Shown here one piece after another: positions 54,030-62,366 of a stretch of DNA of 64,000 nucleotides. Position numbers and translations under genes: made by a program. The DNA is from Celeribacter arenosi. Lineage in GTDB: Bacteria; Pseudomonadota; Alphaproteobacteria; Rhodobacterales; Rhodobacteraceae. Below the pieces are notes generated by a model, which was not told the origin of the DNA, did not search any database, and saw only the letters and a program-made list of their open reading frames with translations. The DNA is taken from NCBI RefSeq assembly GCF_039539485.1, contig NZ_BAABDF010000007.1, positions 186,001-250,000 of the forward strand, written 5' to 3'. The stretch's first letter is position 1. The number at the start of each line of letters is the position of its first letter.

Positions 54030-55094
54030 ATGAGCGACATCCGTATTACCAATTGCCATGTGCATCTATTCACGACGGCTCATACGCCGCGCTATTTCCC
54101 GAACCGTTTCGTGGTCGTCTTTCGCTACTTCCCCGGACTGGTGCGCTTTGCGCGGTGGGTCGCGGAGTTGCTCCCCTATGAAAGCTTCGCTGCGAGCATG
54201 CTGCGCTTGGAGGCGTTCCATCGCGCGGGCCAACGCACATCACAAGCCGAGGTGTTCCGACATCTGCGCCGGTTCTACCCCGCCGACACGCGGTTCGTCG
54301 TGTTGCCGCTCGATATGGATCTGATTGGACACGGGCCCGTCGAAAAACCGATCCGTGACCAGCATGAAGAACTGGCGAAACTGACGGCGAAGCACCCTGA
54401 CAACATCATTCCATTTGCCTGCGTGTATCCCGATCGCGAGGCCCCGCACACCGCGATGGAAGAGTTGCGCCACTGTGTTGAGGAACTGGGATTTCGGGGG
54501 GTTAAACTTTATCCCCCAACCGGTTTCGCGCCGGACCATCCGGTTCTGATGGACCAGATATATCCCTACTGCGTCGAAAATAATTTGCCTGTTATGGTCC
54601 ATTGCTCACGTGGCGGCGTATATCTAAAGGGCTGGGATGGGGCGCAGCGCGATGCGGTATGTGAGCCCTATGCGTTCCGGCGTGTGCTTTCGTCATTTCC
54701 CGATTTGCGGCTCTGTCTGGCGCATTATGGCGGCAAGGAGGATTGGGCGTCCTATATCGATGACGGGTTCGACCCCGATCTGGCCCATTCCAAAGCCCGC
54801 AACTGGGTCTATCAAATCAACAAAATGCTCACCAGCGGGGCTTATCCGAACCTCTGGGTCGATATTTCCTACACGATGTTCCGGTTCGAGAGTTTCCAGC
54901 CGCTTTTGAAACTCTTCCTGCGTGATGAAAGCATCCGAACGCGTGTCCTGTTCGGGTCGGATTTCTATATGACACTGCAGGAAGAGCATTCCGAAAAAGC
55001 CGTCTCCCTCGCCCTGCGCGATGCGTTGGGCGAAGAGATTTTCGGCGACATCGCCCAGCACAATCCTGAAATTTGGCTCGGTGAGCGGACGTAA
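54030..55094 (+). CDS. Amidohydrolase-family metal-dependent hydrolase
   Basis: A 354-residue TIM-barrel protein of the amidohydrolase-2 type. Probable metal ligands are HVH in ITNCHVHLFTT near the N-terminus, His in PVMVHCSRGG and LCLAHYGGKE, and Asp in FGSDFYMTL. The barrel strand PFACVYPD and GFRGVKLYPPTGFAP are typical. The substrate may be a carboxylic acid or cyclic amide and cannot be told from sequence. No neighbour suggests a pathway. Confidence 0.85.
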   Translation: MSDIRITNCHVHLFTTAHTPRYFPNRFVVVFRYFPGLVRFARWVAELLPYESFAASMLRLEAFHRAGQRTSQAEVFRHLRRFYPADTRFVVLPLDMDLIGHGPVEKPIRDQHEELAKLTAKHPDNIIPFACVYPDREAPHTAMEELRHCVEELGFRGVKLYPPTGFAPDHPVLMDQIYPYCVENNLPVMVHCSRGGVYLKGWDGAQRDAVCEPYAFRRVLSSFPDLRLCLAHYGGKEDWASYIDDGFDPDLAHSKARNWVYQINKMLTSGAYPNLWVDISYTMFRFESFQPLLKLFLRDESIRTRVLFGSDFYMTLQEEHSEKAVSLALRDALGEEIFGDIAQHNPEIWLGERT

Positions 55095-55165
55095 TCCGGT
55101 AGACGCGCAAATCACCTTGCGGTAACTCCGGCGGCGAACCACGATCATTCGAGCGAGGAACGTCA

Positions 55166-56512
55166 ATGTCCGCCCACGCAACCCCGATCCCGATGTCTGC
55201 GCGCAAAAGCGGCGCGCTCAAAGGTACAGCCTCTATTCCGGGCGACAAATCCATTTCCCATCGTGCTTTGATTTTCGGCGCGATGGCTGTCGGGGAAACA
55301 CGCATTTCGGGCCTTCTGGAAGGTCAGGACGTTCTTGATACCGCCAAGGCGATGCAGTCGCTGGGGGCCGCAATTTCGCGCGAGGGGACAGGTGAATGGC
55401 GCGTCAACGGTGTTGGCGTCGGCGGGTTTAGCGAGCCCGAAGATGTGATCGATTGTGGCAACTCGGGCACCGGCGTGCGCCTGATCATGGGCGCGGTCGC
55501 GACGCATGATTTTGCCACGACCTTTACCGGCGATGCCTCCCTGCGCAAACGGCCAATGGGGCGTGTCACCGATCCGCTGGCTCTGTTTGGCGCACGCTCA
55601 GTTGGCCGCTCTCAGGGGCGTCTACCCCTTACGCTGATTGGTGCGGCGGAACCGGTTCCTGTGACCTACACGACGCCCGTGCCCTCCGCGCAGGTGAAGT
55701 CGGCCGTGCTTCTCGCGGGCCTCACCGCGCCGGGGAAAACCGTCGTGATTGAAAAAGAAGCCACCCGCGATCACACCGAACGGATGCTCAAAGGGTTCGG
55801 TGCCGATATCACCACCGAAAAGACCGCCGAGGGCTACAAGATCACGCTCACCGGCCAGCCGGAGCTAAAGCCACAGGACGTGGCCGTTCCGCGCGATCCC
55901 TCGTCTGCGGCCTTTCCTGTCTGTGCGGCGCTGATCGTCGAAGGCTCCGAAATCTTCGTGCCCGGTGTTAGCCAGAACGGAACACGCAACGGGCTCTACA
56001 CCACTCTGGTCGAGATGGGCGCGGACATAGCCTATGAAAACGAGCGCGAAGAGGGCGGCGAACCCGTCGCGGACCTGCGCGTGAAATATTCGAAGCTCAA
56101 AGGCATCGACGTGCCGCCCGAGCGGGCCGCATCGATGATTGATGAATACCCGATCCTCTCTGTTGTCGCCTCCTTTGCAGAGGGCAAAACGGTAATGAAG
56201 GGCGTAAAGGAATTGCGCGTCAAGGAAAGCGACCGGATCGATGCGATGGCGCGTGGTCTGGAGAAATGCGGGGTCACGATCGAGGAAGATCACGACACAT
56301 TGATCGTTCACGGTTTGGGGCCAAATGGCGTCAAAGGCGGCGCAACCTGCGAGACCCATATCGACCACCGTATCGCGATGTCGTTTCTGGTTCTTGGCAT
56401 GGCCGCGCAGAACGGCTGCCAGGTTGACGACGGCTCGCCCATTGCGACATCCTTTCCCGATTTTGAAAAATTGATGACCGGCCTTGGCGCAGAGGTTTCG
56501 CGCGACAACTAA
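55166..56512 (+). CDS. aroA: 3-phosphoshikimate 1-carboxyvinyltransferase AroA
   Basis: A 448-residue EPSP synthase of the shikimate pathway, close in look to the Agrobacterium CP4-type (class II) enzymes: IPGDKSISHRALIFG, DASLRKRPMGRV, SAQVKSAVLLAGL and RVKESDRIDAM. In the phosphoenolpyruvate site it reads GNSGTGVR, with Gly where the CP4 enzyme has Ala. GAGCGAGGAACG precedes the ATG. cmk follows after 60 bases, and rpsA comes further on, a common aroA-cmk-rpsA order. Confidence 0.97.
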   Translation: MSAHATPIPMSARKSGALKGTASIPGDKSISHRALIFGAMAVGETRISGLLEGQDVLDTAKAMQSLGAAISREGTGEWRVNGVGVGGFSEPEDVIDCGNSGTGVRLIMGAVATHDFATTFTGDASLRKRPMGRVTDPLALFGARSVGRSQGRLPLTLIGAAEPVPVTYTTPVPSAQVKSAVLLAGLTAPGKTVVIEKEATRDHTERMLKGFGADITTEKTAEGYKITLTGQPELKPQDVAVPRDPSSAAFPVCAALIVEGSEIFVPGVSQNGTRNGLYTTLVEMGADIAYENEREEGGEPVADLRVKYSKLKGIDVPPERAASMIDEYPILSVVASFAEGKTVMKGVKELRVKESDRIDAMARGLEKCGVTIEEDHDTLIVHGLGPNGVKGGATCETHIDHRIAMSFLVLGMAAQNGCQVDDGSPIATSFPDFEKLMTGLGAEVSRDN

Positions 56513-56572
56513 CGGCGTTTGACACAGCGCCTGCTTGCGGCGAAAAAGGTTGCCCGATTGAAGGAGTTTGCC

Positions 56573-57190
56573 ATGCCGTTCTGTGTCGCTATTGATGGTC
56601 CCGCCGCAGCCGGTAAGGGAACTGTCGCGCGCGCGGTTGCGAGCGAATTCGACCTTGCCTACCTCGACACGGGTCTATTGTACCGCGCGACCGGTGCGAA
56701 AACCTATGAGGGACTGTCACCCATTGACGCCGCACAGAGCCTCACTGCCGATGATCTCGCGCGGGATGATCTGCGCAGTGGCGATGCGGGACAGGCGGCC
56801 AGCCGCGTCGCAGCGATCCCCGAGGTTCGCGCGGCTTTGGTCGATTTCCAGCGTGCTTTTGCCCGCCGCTCTGGTGGTGCTGTGCTGGACGGGCGCGATA
56901 TTGGCACGGTCATTTGTCCGGAAGCCGAGGTCAAACTCTACATTACCGCAACCGATGAAGTGCGCGCGCGTCGACGCCACGCAGAACTCATCGCGTCGGG
57001 TGAAGATGTGAGCGTCGAGGAGGTGCTTGAAAACCTGCGCGAACGCGACGAACGCGACAGCGCGCGCGCGGCGGCCCCTCTCATACCCGCCGACGATGCA
57101 ATGGTGATCGATACATCCGATATGACAATTGATGAGGCGGTCAAAATAGTGGCGCAGATTGTTTCGCAGGCCATGGCTGCGCGGGTTTAA
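56573..57190 (+). CDS. cmk: Cytidylate kinase Cmk
   Basis: A 205-residue (d)CMP kinase. The P-loop GPAAAGKGT is at residue 9, then the CMP-binding YLDTGLLYRATG and LDGRDIGTVICP. It is a little shorter than E. coli Cmk (227 residues). The ATG at 56573 has AAGGAG at good spacing. It lies between aroA and a BLUF gene; in most relatives rpsA would follow directly. Confidence 0.95.
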   Translation: MPFCVAIDGPAAAGKGTVARAVASEFDLAYLDTGLLYRATGAKTYEGLSPIDAAQSLTADDLARDDLRSGDAGQAASRVAAIPEVRAALVDFQRAFARRSGGAVLDGRDIGTVICPEAEVKLYITATDEVRARRRHAELIASGEDVSVEEVLENLRERDERDSARAAAPLIPADDAMVIDTSDMTIDEAVKIVAQIVSQAMAARV

Positions 57191-57252
57191 GTTGATTAAA
57201 ACAGTATGGCGTGGGTAGTTGGTCCACAGGGCGAAATTTCAAGGCCACGAAG

Positions 57253-57741
57253 ATGCTTCAGCTTCTCTACAGATCCGTTGCAATCAATCCCGAATTGGAT
57301 TCCAGCGACATCGAAATTCTGCGCGCAGCGCTGGTCAATAATCGCGCGGCCGGCGTCACCGGATACCTGTGGCGTGCTGAAATGCAGTTCTTTCAGGTCC
57401 TCCATGGCACCGAAGACGCCGTGCGTTCGATCTTTGCCCGCATCCTCAAAGACCCGCGTCACCACTCCATCGAGGTCCTGCATGACGCACATACCGACCA
57501 GCCGACGCGGTTCTCGGAGTGGTCAATGGGCTATGACATTGTCGGTGCGGATATACTCGGCGTGTCACTGCAACTCGATGGCACCCGTCCGCCCATTTCG
57601 CCCGAAAAGGCGATGCGTGTGATTGATGAAATGGCTCAGGCTGCGCGTGACGCCAGCGAATTCGGGGGCGCATTCCCCTTTGCGCGCAAACCCAAAGAGA
57701 GCGAGGGCGACTATATCGCGCGCCTCGCACGACTGACCTGA
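57253..57741 (+). CDS. BLUF-domain blue-light photoreceptor
   Basis: A 162-residue protein with an N-terminal BLUF domain (about residues 1-95) that binds FAD and senses blue light, and a short helical C-terminal part with no output enzyme. Aligned with AppA, all key residues are kept at exact spacing: Tyr6 (Y21), Asn30 (N45), Gln48 (Q63), Trp89 (W104) and Met91 (M106). Short BLUF proteins act by protein-protein contact. AGATG follows a weak ribosome-binding site. It interrupts the usual cmk-rpsA pair. Confidence 0.93.
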   Translation: MLQLLYRSVAINPELDSSDIEILRAALVNNRAAGVTGYLWRAEMQFFQVLHGTEDAVRSIFARILKDPRHHSIEVLHDAHTDQPTRFSEWSMGYDIVGADILGVSLQLDGTRPPISPEKAMRVIDEMAQAARDASEFGGAFPFARKPKESEGDYIARLARLT

Positions 57742-57910
57742 GGTTTGCCCGCAGCATGGTGGCGGCGGCGCGATATTAAAGCCTGCACGACCCTGCATTG
57801 GCGCACAGGCATTCTGCACCTGCGAAGGTTGCCGCCGACCCCGTAACACATCAAGTACACAATCTGATTTATACGCGCGCCCGCTGTGGGTGCAGTTCGA
57901 AGGATTGATG

Positions 57911-58540
57911 ATGCTTGATAATCTGGACTGGCGCTACGCCGTCAAAAAAATGGACCCGACAAAACCGGTGTCCGATGAAAAAATCGCGGGTCTGCTCAAA
58001 GCTATCCGGTTCGCACCGACGTCTTCGGGCCTTCAGCCGTTCAAAGTCTTCGTGATCACGAACACCGAGACCCGCGAAAAAATCGCGGCGGCGGCAATGA
58101 ACCAGGCGCAGATCCTGGAAGGGTCGCATGTTCTCGTCTTCGCAGGCTTTGACAACTACACCGAAGAGCGCATCGAAGAAGTCGTCGCCCAGCACGCCGA
58201 GGAACGTCCCGGCACCCGTGAAGCGTTGGATGCATATTACGACATGCTCAAGTCCATCTATCTTCCCCGCGACGCACATGTGAACGCGGAACATGCGGCG
58301 CGTCAGGCCTATATCGCGCTCGGCTTTGCTCTGGCGGCTGCGGCAGAGTTGGAAATCGACACGACACCGATGGAAGGGTTCGATCCCGCCGCGGTTGACG
58401 CCATTCTCGGACTGCCCGAGCAGGGGTTGAAATCCCTGTCCATTCTCGCCGTTGGCACCCGTGCCGAAGAAGGTGATTGGCTCGTAAACATGAAAAAGGT
58501 GCGCAAACCGGATGAAGCCCTGTTCGTGCGCATCGATTGA
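57911..58540 (+). CDS. NAD(P)H-dependent nitroreductase
   Basis: A 209-residue FMN enzyme of the nitroreductase family, NfsB-like. DWRYAVKKMDPTKPVSDEK at the N-terminus, the FMN-binding RFAPTSSGLQPFKVFV and the later ARQAYIALGFALAAAAELEI are typical. It reduces nitro-compounds or quinones with NAD(P)H. The ATG at 57911 is placed six bases after GAAGGA; an ATG at 57908 is possible. It sits between the BLUF gene and rpsA and has its own terminator. Confidence 0.9.
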   Translation: MLDNLDWRYAVKKMDPTKPVSDEKIAGLLKAIRFAPTSSGLQPFKVFVITNTETREKIAAAAMNQAQILEGSHVLVFAGFDNYTEERIEEVVAQHAEERPGTREALDAYYDMLKSIYLPRDAHVNAEHAARQAYIALGFALAAAAELEIDTTPMEGFDPAAVDAILGLPEQGLKSLSILAVGTRAEEGDWLVNMKKVRKPDEALFVRID

Positions 58541-58570
58541 CCGCCCGATCTGAATTGAAGATATTGCATG

Positions 58571-58598
58571 GGGCCGCTCTTTTTGGGCGGCCCTTTTT
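58571..58598 (+). terminator. Terminator after the nitroreductase gene
   Basis: GGGCCGC (58571-58577) and GCGGCCC (58587-58593) form a 7-base stem followed by TTTTT. It isolates rpsA from upstream transcription. Confidence 0.85.
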
Positions 58599-58645
58599 GC
58601 ATGCATGCGGCGCAGTCACCCATGCCCCGCGAACGTGCTTTGCCC

Positions 58646-58674
58646 TTGCCTATATGGCCTAAACGGCCTATACG
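58646..58674 (+). promoter_or_regulatory. Candidate rpsA promoter
   Basis: TTGCCT (58646-58651), a 17-base spacer and TATACG (58669-58674). The predicted start near 58681 would give an rpsA leader of about 190 bases. Confidence 0.5.
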
Positions 58675-58720
58675 CGCGCCTGTCTGAAGGCCGTTAAGAG
58701 TCGTGGGCAAGGGTGAGCAG

Positions 58721-58756
58721 GGTCCGAGGGAAACCTCCGGCCCTTCTTGTTTGTGT
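58721..58756 (+). promoter_or_regulatory. Terminator-like hairpin in the rpsA leader
   Basis: GGTCCGAGG-GAAA-CCTCCGGCC folds with one C-C mismatch and a GNRA tetraloop and is followed by a T-rich run (CTTCTTGTTTGTGTTT). It lies 40 bases after the predicted start and could act as an attenuator or a site for S1 autoregulation. The rest of the 58541-58869 gap is unremarkable. Confidence 0.4.
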
Positions 58757-58869
58757 TTGCGCACCCTGATCTGCGACACGCCAAAAACGACCCGAGACGA
58801 AATGAAACTAAGACCCGTGGAGACAACCGCGCGGCCCGCATAAACGTTTGAAAAGGAAATTGAGACCAC

Positions 58870-60549
58870 ATGGCTCAGAACGTATCTATGGAGGACTTCG
58901 AAGCCCTTCTGAATGAAAGCTTCGAAATTGACACACCCGAAGAGGGGTCTGTCGTTAAAGGCAAAGTGCTTGCGATTGAAGCAGGTCAGGCCATCATCGA
59001 CGTCGGCTACAAAATGGAAGGCCGTGTCGATCTTAAAGAATTCGCAAATCCCGGTGAAGCACCGACCGTTGCCGTAGGCGACGAAGTCGAAGTCTTCCTC
59101 GACCGCGTCGAGAACGCCCGCGGCGAAGCCGTTATTTCCCGTGACAAAGCCCGTCGCGAAGAAGCATGGGATCGTCTCGAAAAAGCCTATGCAGCAGAAG
59201 AGCGCGTCGAAGGCGCAATCTTTGGCCGCGTCAAAGGTGGCTTCACGGTTGACCTCGGCGGCGCAGTTGCGTTCCTTCCGGGTTCGCAAGTTGACGTGCG
59301 CCCCGTGCGCGACGCAGGCCCGCTCATGGGTCTCAAGCAGCCGTTCCAAATCCTCAAGATGGACCGTCGTCGTGGCAACATCGTTGTCTCCCGTCGTGCG
59401 ATCCTCGAAGAGTCCCGTGCAGAACAGCGCGCTGAAGTTATCGGCAACCTCACCGAAGGTCAGGAAGTTGACGGCGTGGTCAAGAACATCACCGAATACG
59501 GTGCGTTTGTTGACCTTGGCGGCGTAGACGGCCTGCTGCACGTCACCGACATGGCATGGCGCCGTGTGAACCACCCATCCGAGATCCTCACAATCGGTGA
59601 GACGATCAAGGTTCAGGTGATCAAGATCAACAAAGAGACCCACCGTATCTCCCTCGGCATGAAACAGCTGCAGGACGATCCTTGGGATGCCGTCGAAGCC
59701 AAGTTCCCGCTGGAGTCCGTTCACACGGGCCGCGTGACGAACATCACCGACTACGGTGCATTCGTCGAGCTGGAGCCAGGCGTCGAAGGTCTTGTCCACG
59801 TCTCCGAAATGTCCTGGACGAAAAAGAACGTCCACCCGGGCAAAATCGTCTCCACCTCGCAGGAAGTGGAAGTCATGGTTCTCGAGATCGACAGCGCGAA
59901 ACGTCGCGTTTCCCTCGGCCTCAAGCAGACCATGCGCAACCCGTGGGAAGTCTTTGCTGAAACCCATCCCGAAGGCACGCCTGTTGAAGGTGAAGTCAAG
60001 AACATCACCGAATTCGGTCTGTTCGTTGGCCTCGAAGGCGAGATCGACGGTATGGTTCACCTCTCCGACCTGTCTTGGGAAGAGCGTGGCGAAGACGCTA
60101 TCCAGAACTACCACAAGAACGACATGGTCAAAGCCGTTGTCACCGAGGTTGATGTCGAGAAAGAGCGTATCTCGCTCTCGATCAAAGCCCTCGACGACAG
60201 CTTCTCTGGTGCTGTTGAAGGCGTGAAACGTGGTTCCATCGTGACCGTGACTGTCACCGCGATCGAAGATGGCGGCATCGAAGTAGAATATGAGGGTGCC
60301 AAATCCTTCATTCGCCGCTCCGACCTGTCGCGTGACCGTGCCGAGCAGCGCCCTGAGCGCTTCCAGATCGGTGACCACATCGACGTGCGCGTGACCAACG
60401 TGGACCAGAAAACCCGTCGTCTGGGTCTGTCCATCAAAGCCCGCGAGATTGCAGAAGAAAAAGAGGCCGTCGAACAGTACGGTTCCTCCGCTTCCGGTGC
60501 GTCGCTCGGCGACATTCTCGGCGCTGCTCTGAAGACCGGCGACGAATAA
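58870..60549 (+). CDS. rpsA: 30S ribosomal protein S1
   Basis: A 559-residue protein with six S1 RNA-binding repeats that draws mRNA to the 30S subunit. Repeats are easily seen: GAFVDLGGVDGLLHVTDMAW, then GAFVELEPGVEGLVHVSEMS, then LFVGLEGEIDGMVHLSDLSW. Codon use is strongly biased to a few C-ending codons, unlike its neighbours, as expected for a highly expressed gene. It has its own promoter and a strong terminator. Confidence 0.98.
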   Translation: MAQNVSMEDFEALLNESFEIDTPEEGSVVKGKVLAIEAGQAIIDVGYKMEGRVDLKEFANPGEAPTVAVGDEVEVFLDRVENARGEAVISRDKARREEAWDRLEKAYAAEERVEGAIFGRVKGGFTVDLGGAVAFLPGSQVDVRPVRDAGPLMGLKQPFQILKMDRRRGNIVVSRRAILEESRAEQRAEVIGNLTEGQEVDGVVKNITEYGAFVDLGGVDGLLHVTDMAWRRVNHPSEILTIGETIKVQVIKINKETHRISLGMKQLQDDPWDAVEAKFPLESVHTGRVTNITDYGAFVELEPGVEGLVHVSEMSWTKKNVHPGKIVSTSQEVEVMVLEIDSAKRRVSLGLKQTMRNPWEVFAETHPEGTPVEGEVKNITEFGLFVGLEGEIDGMVHLSDLSWEERGEDAIQNYHKNDMVKAVVTEVDVEKERISLSIKALDDSFSGAVEGVKRGSIVTVTVTAIEDGGIEVEYEGAKSFIRRSDLSRDRAEQRPERFQIGDHIDVRVTNVDQKTRRLGLSIKAREIAEEKEAVEQYGSSASGASLGDILGAALKTGDE

Positions 60550-60952
60550 GTCTAGGTTCCAAGCGAACTGATTTTAAGCGGCCCCGGAGAGATCCGGGGC
60601 CGTTTTTCGTTTTGGGCAAAGGCGGATGCCCTTCATGCGCACGCTTTTCGGGGTTTTGGTCGCTTGGAGCATCGGCGTGAAACGGGTGGCGCTCTTTGCG
60701 CAGCCGCCTGACAATGGCTGAAACGCGCCGAATCGCGCTACGCGTGCCGCAATGCAGCAACCGGTGAGGGAGGTGCCATCGAGGCCCGTTGATTTGAAAA
60801 AGGCAAATTTTCTTGCCCAAACTCAGGGTATTAGGCCGAAAAAACACCTCTCAGCGCGCATGTGGCTATTCCACGAAACCACATCGCCCCCTATAGTCTG
60901 GGCAAGCCTGCATCACGAGACGGGCCCAACGCCGACAAAAACGGGGGAATTC
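60550..60952. other. Intergenic region between rpsA and ihfB
   Basis: It holds the rpsA terminator and, from about 60800, an AT-rich stretch that should contain the ihfB promoter, including a GGCAA-ATTTTC-TTGCC inverted repeat. No gene is supported; plus-strand reading upstream of ihfB has no good start. Confidence 0.5.
60579..60607 (+). terminator. rpsA terminator
   Basis: CGGCCCCGGA-GAGA-TCCGGGGCCG is a perfect 10-base stem with a 4-base loop followed by TTTTT. Confidence 0.95.
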
Positions 60953-61231
60953 ATGATCCGGTCTGAACTCATTCAGAAGATCGCAGACGAGAACCCGCAT
61001 CTCTACCAAAGAGACGTGGAGCGGATCGTGAACACCATTTTCGAAGAGATTATCGAATCCATGGCGCGCGGCGACCGTGTCGAGCTGCGTGGGTTTGGCG
61101 CATTCTCGGTGAAAAAACGCGATGCCAGACTGGGTCGTAACCCACGGACCGGCGAGAGTGTGCCGGTGGAAGAGAAGCATGTGCCTTTCTTCAAAACCGG
61201 TAAGCTGTTACGAGATCGTCTGAACGATTGA
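60953..61231 (+). CDS. ihfB: Integration host factor subunit beta
   Basis: A 92-residue DNA-bending protein of the HU/IHF family that pairs with IhfA. MIRSELIQKIADENPHLYQR, then RGFGAFSVKKRDARLGRNPR and VEEKHVPFFKTGKLLRDRL match IHF beta rather than HU. The ATG at 60953 has GGGGGA ahead. It is placed after rpsA and before lapA, the common order. Confidence 0.96.
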   Translation: MIRSELIQKIADENPHLYQRDVERIVNTIFEEIIESMARGDRVELRGFGAFSVKKRDARLGRNPRTGESVPVEEKHVPFFKTGKLLRDRLND

Positions 61232-61259
61232 TCCGACCCTATTCGAGAGGAGCGCGCCG

Positions 61260-61607
61260 ATGCGCACCATTCGCTATCTATTTCTCGCTGCACTTGCCGT
61301 AGTCCTCGTCACCGTTGCGCTCGCGAACCGCGAACCCGTCACGTTGGCCCTGCTGCCTTCCGAGCTTGGTCGGGTTGTCGGTGTCGACTTCTCTGTGAGC
61401 CTGCCCCTCTATGTCGTGATCTTTGGCGCGATCGTTGCGGGGCTTTTGATCGGCTTTTTCTGGGAATGGATGCGCGAGCACAAACATCGTGCAGCGGCCC
61501 GCGACAACCATCTCGCAAAGCAGCGTCTTTCCCGTGAAGTCAAACGCCTGAAAACCGACAAAGCCAAGTCTGAGGGCGACGAAGTGCTCGCACTTCTCGA
61601 CAACTGA
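61260..61607 (+). CDS. LapA family (DUF1049) membrane protein
   Basis: A 115-residue inner-membrane protein with two helices (about residues 5-22 and 45-66), then a charged coiled-coil tail (EHKHRAAARDNHLAKQRLSR). It has the DUF1049/LapA pattern; in E. coli LapA assists lipopolysaccharide assembly together with LapB, but no lapB is adjacent and this role is only a possibility. trpF starts 4 bases after its stop. Confidence 0.88.
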   Translation: MRTIRYLFLAALAVVLVTVALANREPVTLALLPSELGRVVGVDFSVSLPLYVVIFGAIVAGLLIGFFWEWMREHKHRAAARDNHLAKQRLSREVKRLKTDKAKSEGDEVLALLDN

Positions 61608-61611
61608 TCCA

Positions 61612-62253
61612 ATGGACACGCGCGTTAAAATCTGCGGGCTGAAAACGCCCGTCACGGTTGCGGCTGCCGTTGAGGCGGGGGCCCAATACGTCGGCTTCGT
61701 CTTTGTACCCAAGAGCCCCCGCTACGTCGACATTCCCACGGGGCGCGATCTGGCATTGGACGTTCCCGTGGGGGTGGCCAAGGTCGCATTGGTCATGAAC
61801 GCCAGCGATGAAGAACTCGACCGGCTGACCGGCGAGGTCCCCCTCGACATGTTGCAATTGCACGGCGATGAAAGCCTCGAACGCGTGAGCGAAGTGCGCG
61901 CGCGCTATGGTCTGCCTGTCATGAAGGCTATTGGTGTTTCCGAGCCGCGCGACCTTCAGGTTCTTGATGCCTATGGGATGGTCGCGGATCAGCTTCTCGT
62001 CGATGCTAAAGCGCCAAAGGAGAATGGTTTGCCCGGCGGGAACGGGCTGCCGTTTGACTGGAGGCTTATCTCCAAACGCGGCTGGAATGCGCCGTGGATG
62101 CTCGCCGGTGGCCTGACAGCCGAAAACGTGGTGCAGGCGGTCCAGATGACCGGTACCAAGCAGGTGGACCTGTCCTCTGGCGTGGAATCCGCACCCGGCG
62201 TGAAGGACCCTGCGATGATACGCGCCTTTATGAAGGCGTTGCGCGCAGGCTAG
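61612..62253 (+). CDS. trpF: Phosphoribosylanthranilate isomerase TrpF
   Basis: A 213-residue TIM-barrel enzyme of tryptophan synthesis. The catalytic Cys is in KICGLKTP at residue 7 and the Asp is in the LLVDAKAP strand; phosphate binding is by LAGGLTAENV and SSGVESAPGVKD. It lies 4 bases after lapA and is followed by trpB, as usual in alphaproteobacteria. Confidence 0.97.
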   Translation: MDTRVKICGLKTPVTVAAAVEAGAQYVGFVFVPKSPRYVDIPTGRDLALDVPVGVAKVALVMNASDEELDRLTGEVPLDMLQLHGDESLERVSEVRARYGLPVMKAIGVSEPRDLQVLDAYGMVADQLLVDAKAPKENGLPGGNGLPFDWRLISKRGWNAPWMLAGGLTAENVVQAVQMTGTKQVDLSSGVESAPGVKDPAMIRAFMKALRAG

Positions 62254-62366
62254 GGCGATTTGCTCTTGCGGGTCTCACAGACGTAAATCACCGCGAAGTA
62301 CCGGTAGGACACTTTACGGGCTTGGGTGCTTGGGCTAGGTCTTTCGCGACGCATGGGAGCCATCAA

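Noticed and set aside
58309..60378. A 689-codon open frame on the minus strand opposite rpsA
   Set aside because: It mirrors the strongly biased codons of rpsA, has no ribosome-binding site and no recognisable domain. An antisense artefact of GC-rich coding.
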